Below, in pieces: positions 6,301-6,695 of a DNA stretch of 6,695 nt; within the stretch, counting starts at the first letter, position 1; each line of letters opens with the position of its first letter. Position numbers and translations under genes: made by a program. This DNA is from Rhodospirillaceae bacterium (lineage in GTDB: Bacteria > Pseudomonadota > Alphaproteobacteria > Rhodospirillales > Magnetovibrionaceae): assembly GCA_029883045.1 (NCBI GenBank), contig JAOUJU010000094.1, forward strand, positions 1 through 6,695, in the 5' to 3' direction. The notes beneath the pieces are model-generated. The model was not told the DNA's origin and searched no databases. It saw only the letters and a list, made by a program, of their open reading frames with translations.

Positions 6301-6316
6301 TTCATGACTTTTGTGG

Positions 6317-6695
6317 TTAGTAGGGTTGTTTTTTAATGTTACTGAGAATTTTTCTTAAGGTTGAAAGGAACTGTTCCAACTCAGAACCGCTAATGTCGCT
6401 AATCATTTTTTGGTAACGGTCATACATCAGCGGCCAAAATTGGTTAAACCTGTCACGCCCACGCTGGGTTATGTGAATCTCAATAAAGCGTGCATCGCTT
6501 TCGCGGTTTCTGCGCTCAACCAAGCCCATCTTTTCCATTGAATCCAATGAACGGCTTAATGTTGACTGCTCGGTCACGGTTAGCACGCTCAATTCATTGA
6601 CCGAAATGCAATCATTAACCGATAGCACCGCCAATGTCCGCATGTGCACCGTGGTCAAATCTTTTTCCCGCAAAAGTGGGATGAGATCAGCGTTC
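6317..6695 (-). CDS. MarR-family transcriptional regulator (5' partial)
   Basis: A winged helix-turn-helix repressor-type protein. Visible are the helix-turn-helix region ISVNELSVLTVTEQSTLSRS, then LDSMEKMGLVERR and the wing with RESDARFIEIHITQRGRDRF, followed by two C-terminal helices that form the dimer interface in MarR proteins. The frame stays open past the TTG at 6673 to the window edge (residues NADLIPLL precede it). MarR proteins are usually 140-160 residues and 126 are visible, so the true start lies a few dozen codons outside. It lies 85 bases upstream of iorA on the same strand, which makes it the likely local regulator of aryl-pyruvate or aryl-acetate use. Its ligand cannot be read from the sequence; aromatic acids or aryl-CoA esters are typical for the family. 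Confidence 0.88.
   Translation of the reverse strand, partial: NADLIPLLREKDLTTVHMRTLAVLSVNDCISVNELSVLTVTEQSTLSRSLDSMEKMGLVERRNRESDARFIEIHITQRGRDRFNQFWPLMYDRYQKMISDISGSELEQFLSTLRKILSNIKKQPY

Noticed and set aside
6317..6673. TTG at 6673 as true start of the MarR gene
   Set aside because: It would leave a 118-residue protein lacking the first dimerisation helix, and the frame remains open to the edge.
2643..6695. Defence island or toxin-antitoxin cargo inside the putative insertion
   Set aside because: The only genes visible are metabolic (iorA, iorB) and a MarR regulator; no nuclease, toxin, integrase or transposase is seen in this part.
2643..6695. Base composition as proof of transfer of the ior block
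   Set aside because: Hand counts on a few 60-base lines gave overlapping values on both sides (about 33-65% GC on the left, 38-58% on the right), so composition does not separate the blocks.

Overview
The window reads as bacterial chromosome, most likely from an alphaproteobacterium or a relative of moderate GC. This placement is an inference. It rests on a Na+-NQR operon with a proteobacterial layout, a long two-gene form of indolepyruvate:ferredoxin oxidoreductase, and an elongator-type tRNA-Met 3' half. No gene here fixes a genus.

Left block (1-2346, plus strand): the tail of a Na+-translocating NADH:quinone oxidoreductase (Na+-NQR) operon. It holds the C-terminal two thirds of nqrF (NADH/FAD subunit), then apbE (the flavin transferase that attaches FMN to NqrB and NqrC), then nqrM (a tiny membrane maturation factor), then a two-CBS-domain protein. 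The last three are joined by two 4-base ATGA stop/start overlaps, which suggests translational coupling. The block therefore carries one subunit, two maturation factors and a possible nucleotide sensor for the same sodium pump.

Junction (2347-2642): a 12-bp hairpin that serves both directions, then 45 bases matching exactly the 3' half of a tRNA-Met (CAU) gene on the minus strand, from the first base of the anticodon loop to the encoded CCA. The 5' half is absent from the window. This is the usual scar left by site-specific integration into a tRNA gene. The hairpin, 4 bases beyond the CCA, has a run of seven T on the minus strand and looks like the tRNA's own terminator. The nqr side is therefore the probable ancestral flank, and the inserted DNA would lie to the right. 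The next 215 bases hold a 10-bp-phased TTGC triplet, a perfect 26-bp tandem duplication, and echoes of the 3' end of iorB.

Right block (2643-6695, minus strand): a MarR-family regulator cut by the window edge, then iorA and iorB. IorAB would oxidatively decarboxylate aryl-pyruvates (indolepyruvate, phenylpyruvate) to aryl-acetyl-CoA with reduction of ferredoxin. The 85 bases between marR and iorA contain an AT-rich inverted repeat next to a plausible promoter, a candidate MarR operator.

No CRISPR array, transposase, integrase or defence system is visible. The most informative feature is the tRNA scar at the join of the two blocks. Two other points deserve attention: the three-cysteine NqrM and the CBS protein coupled to it.
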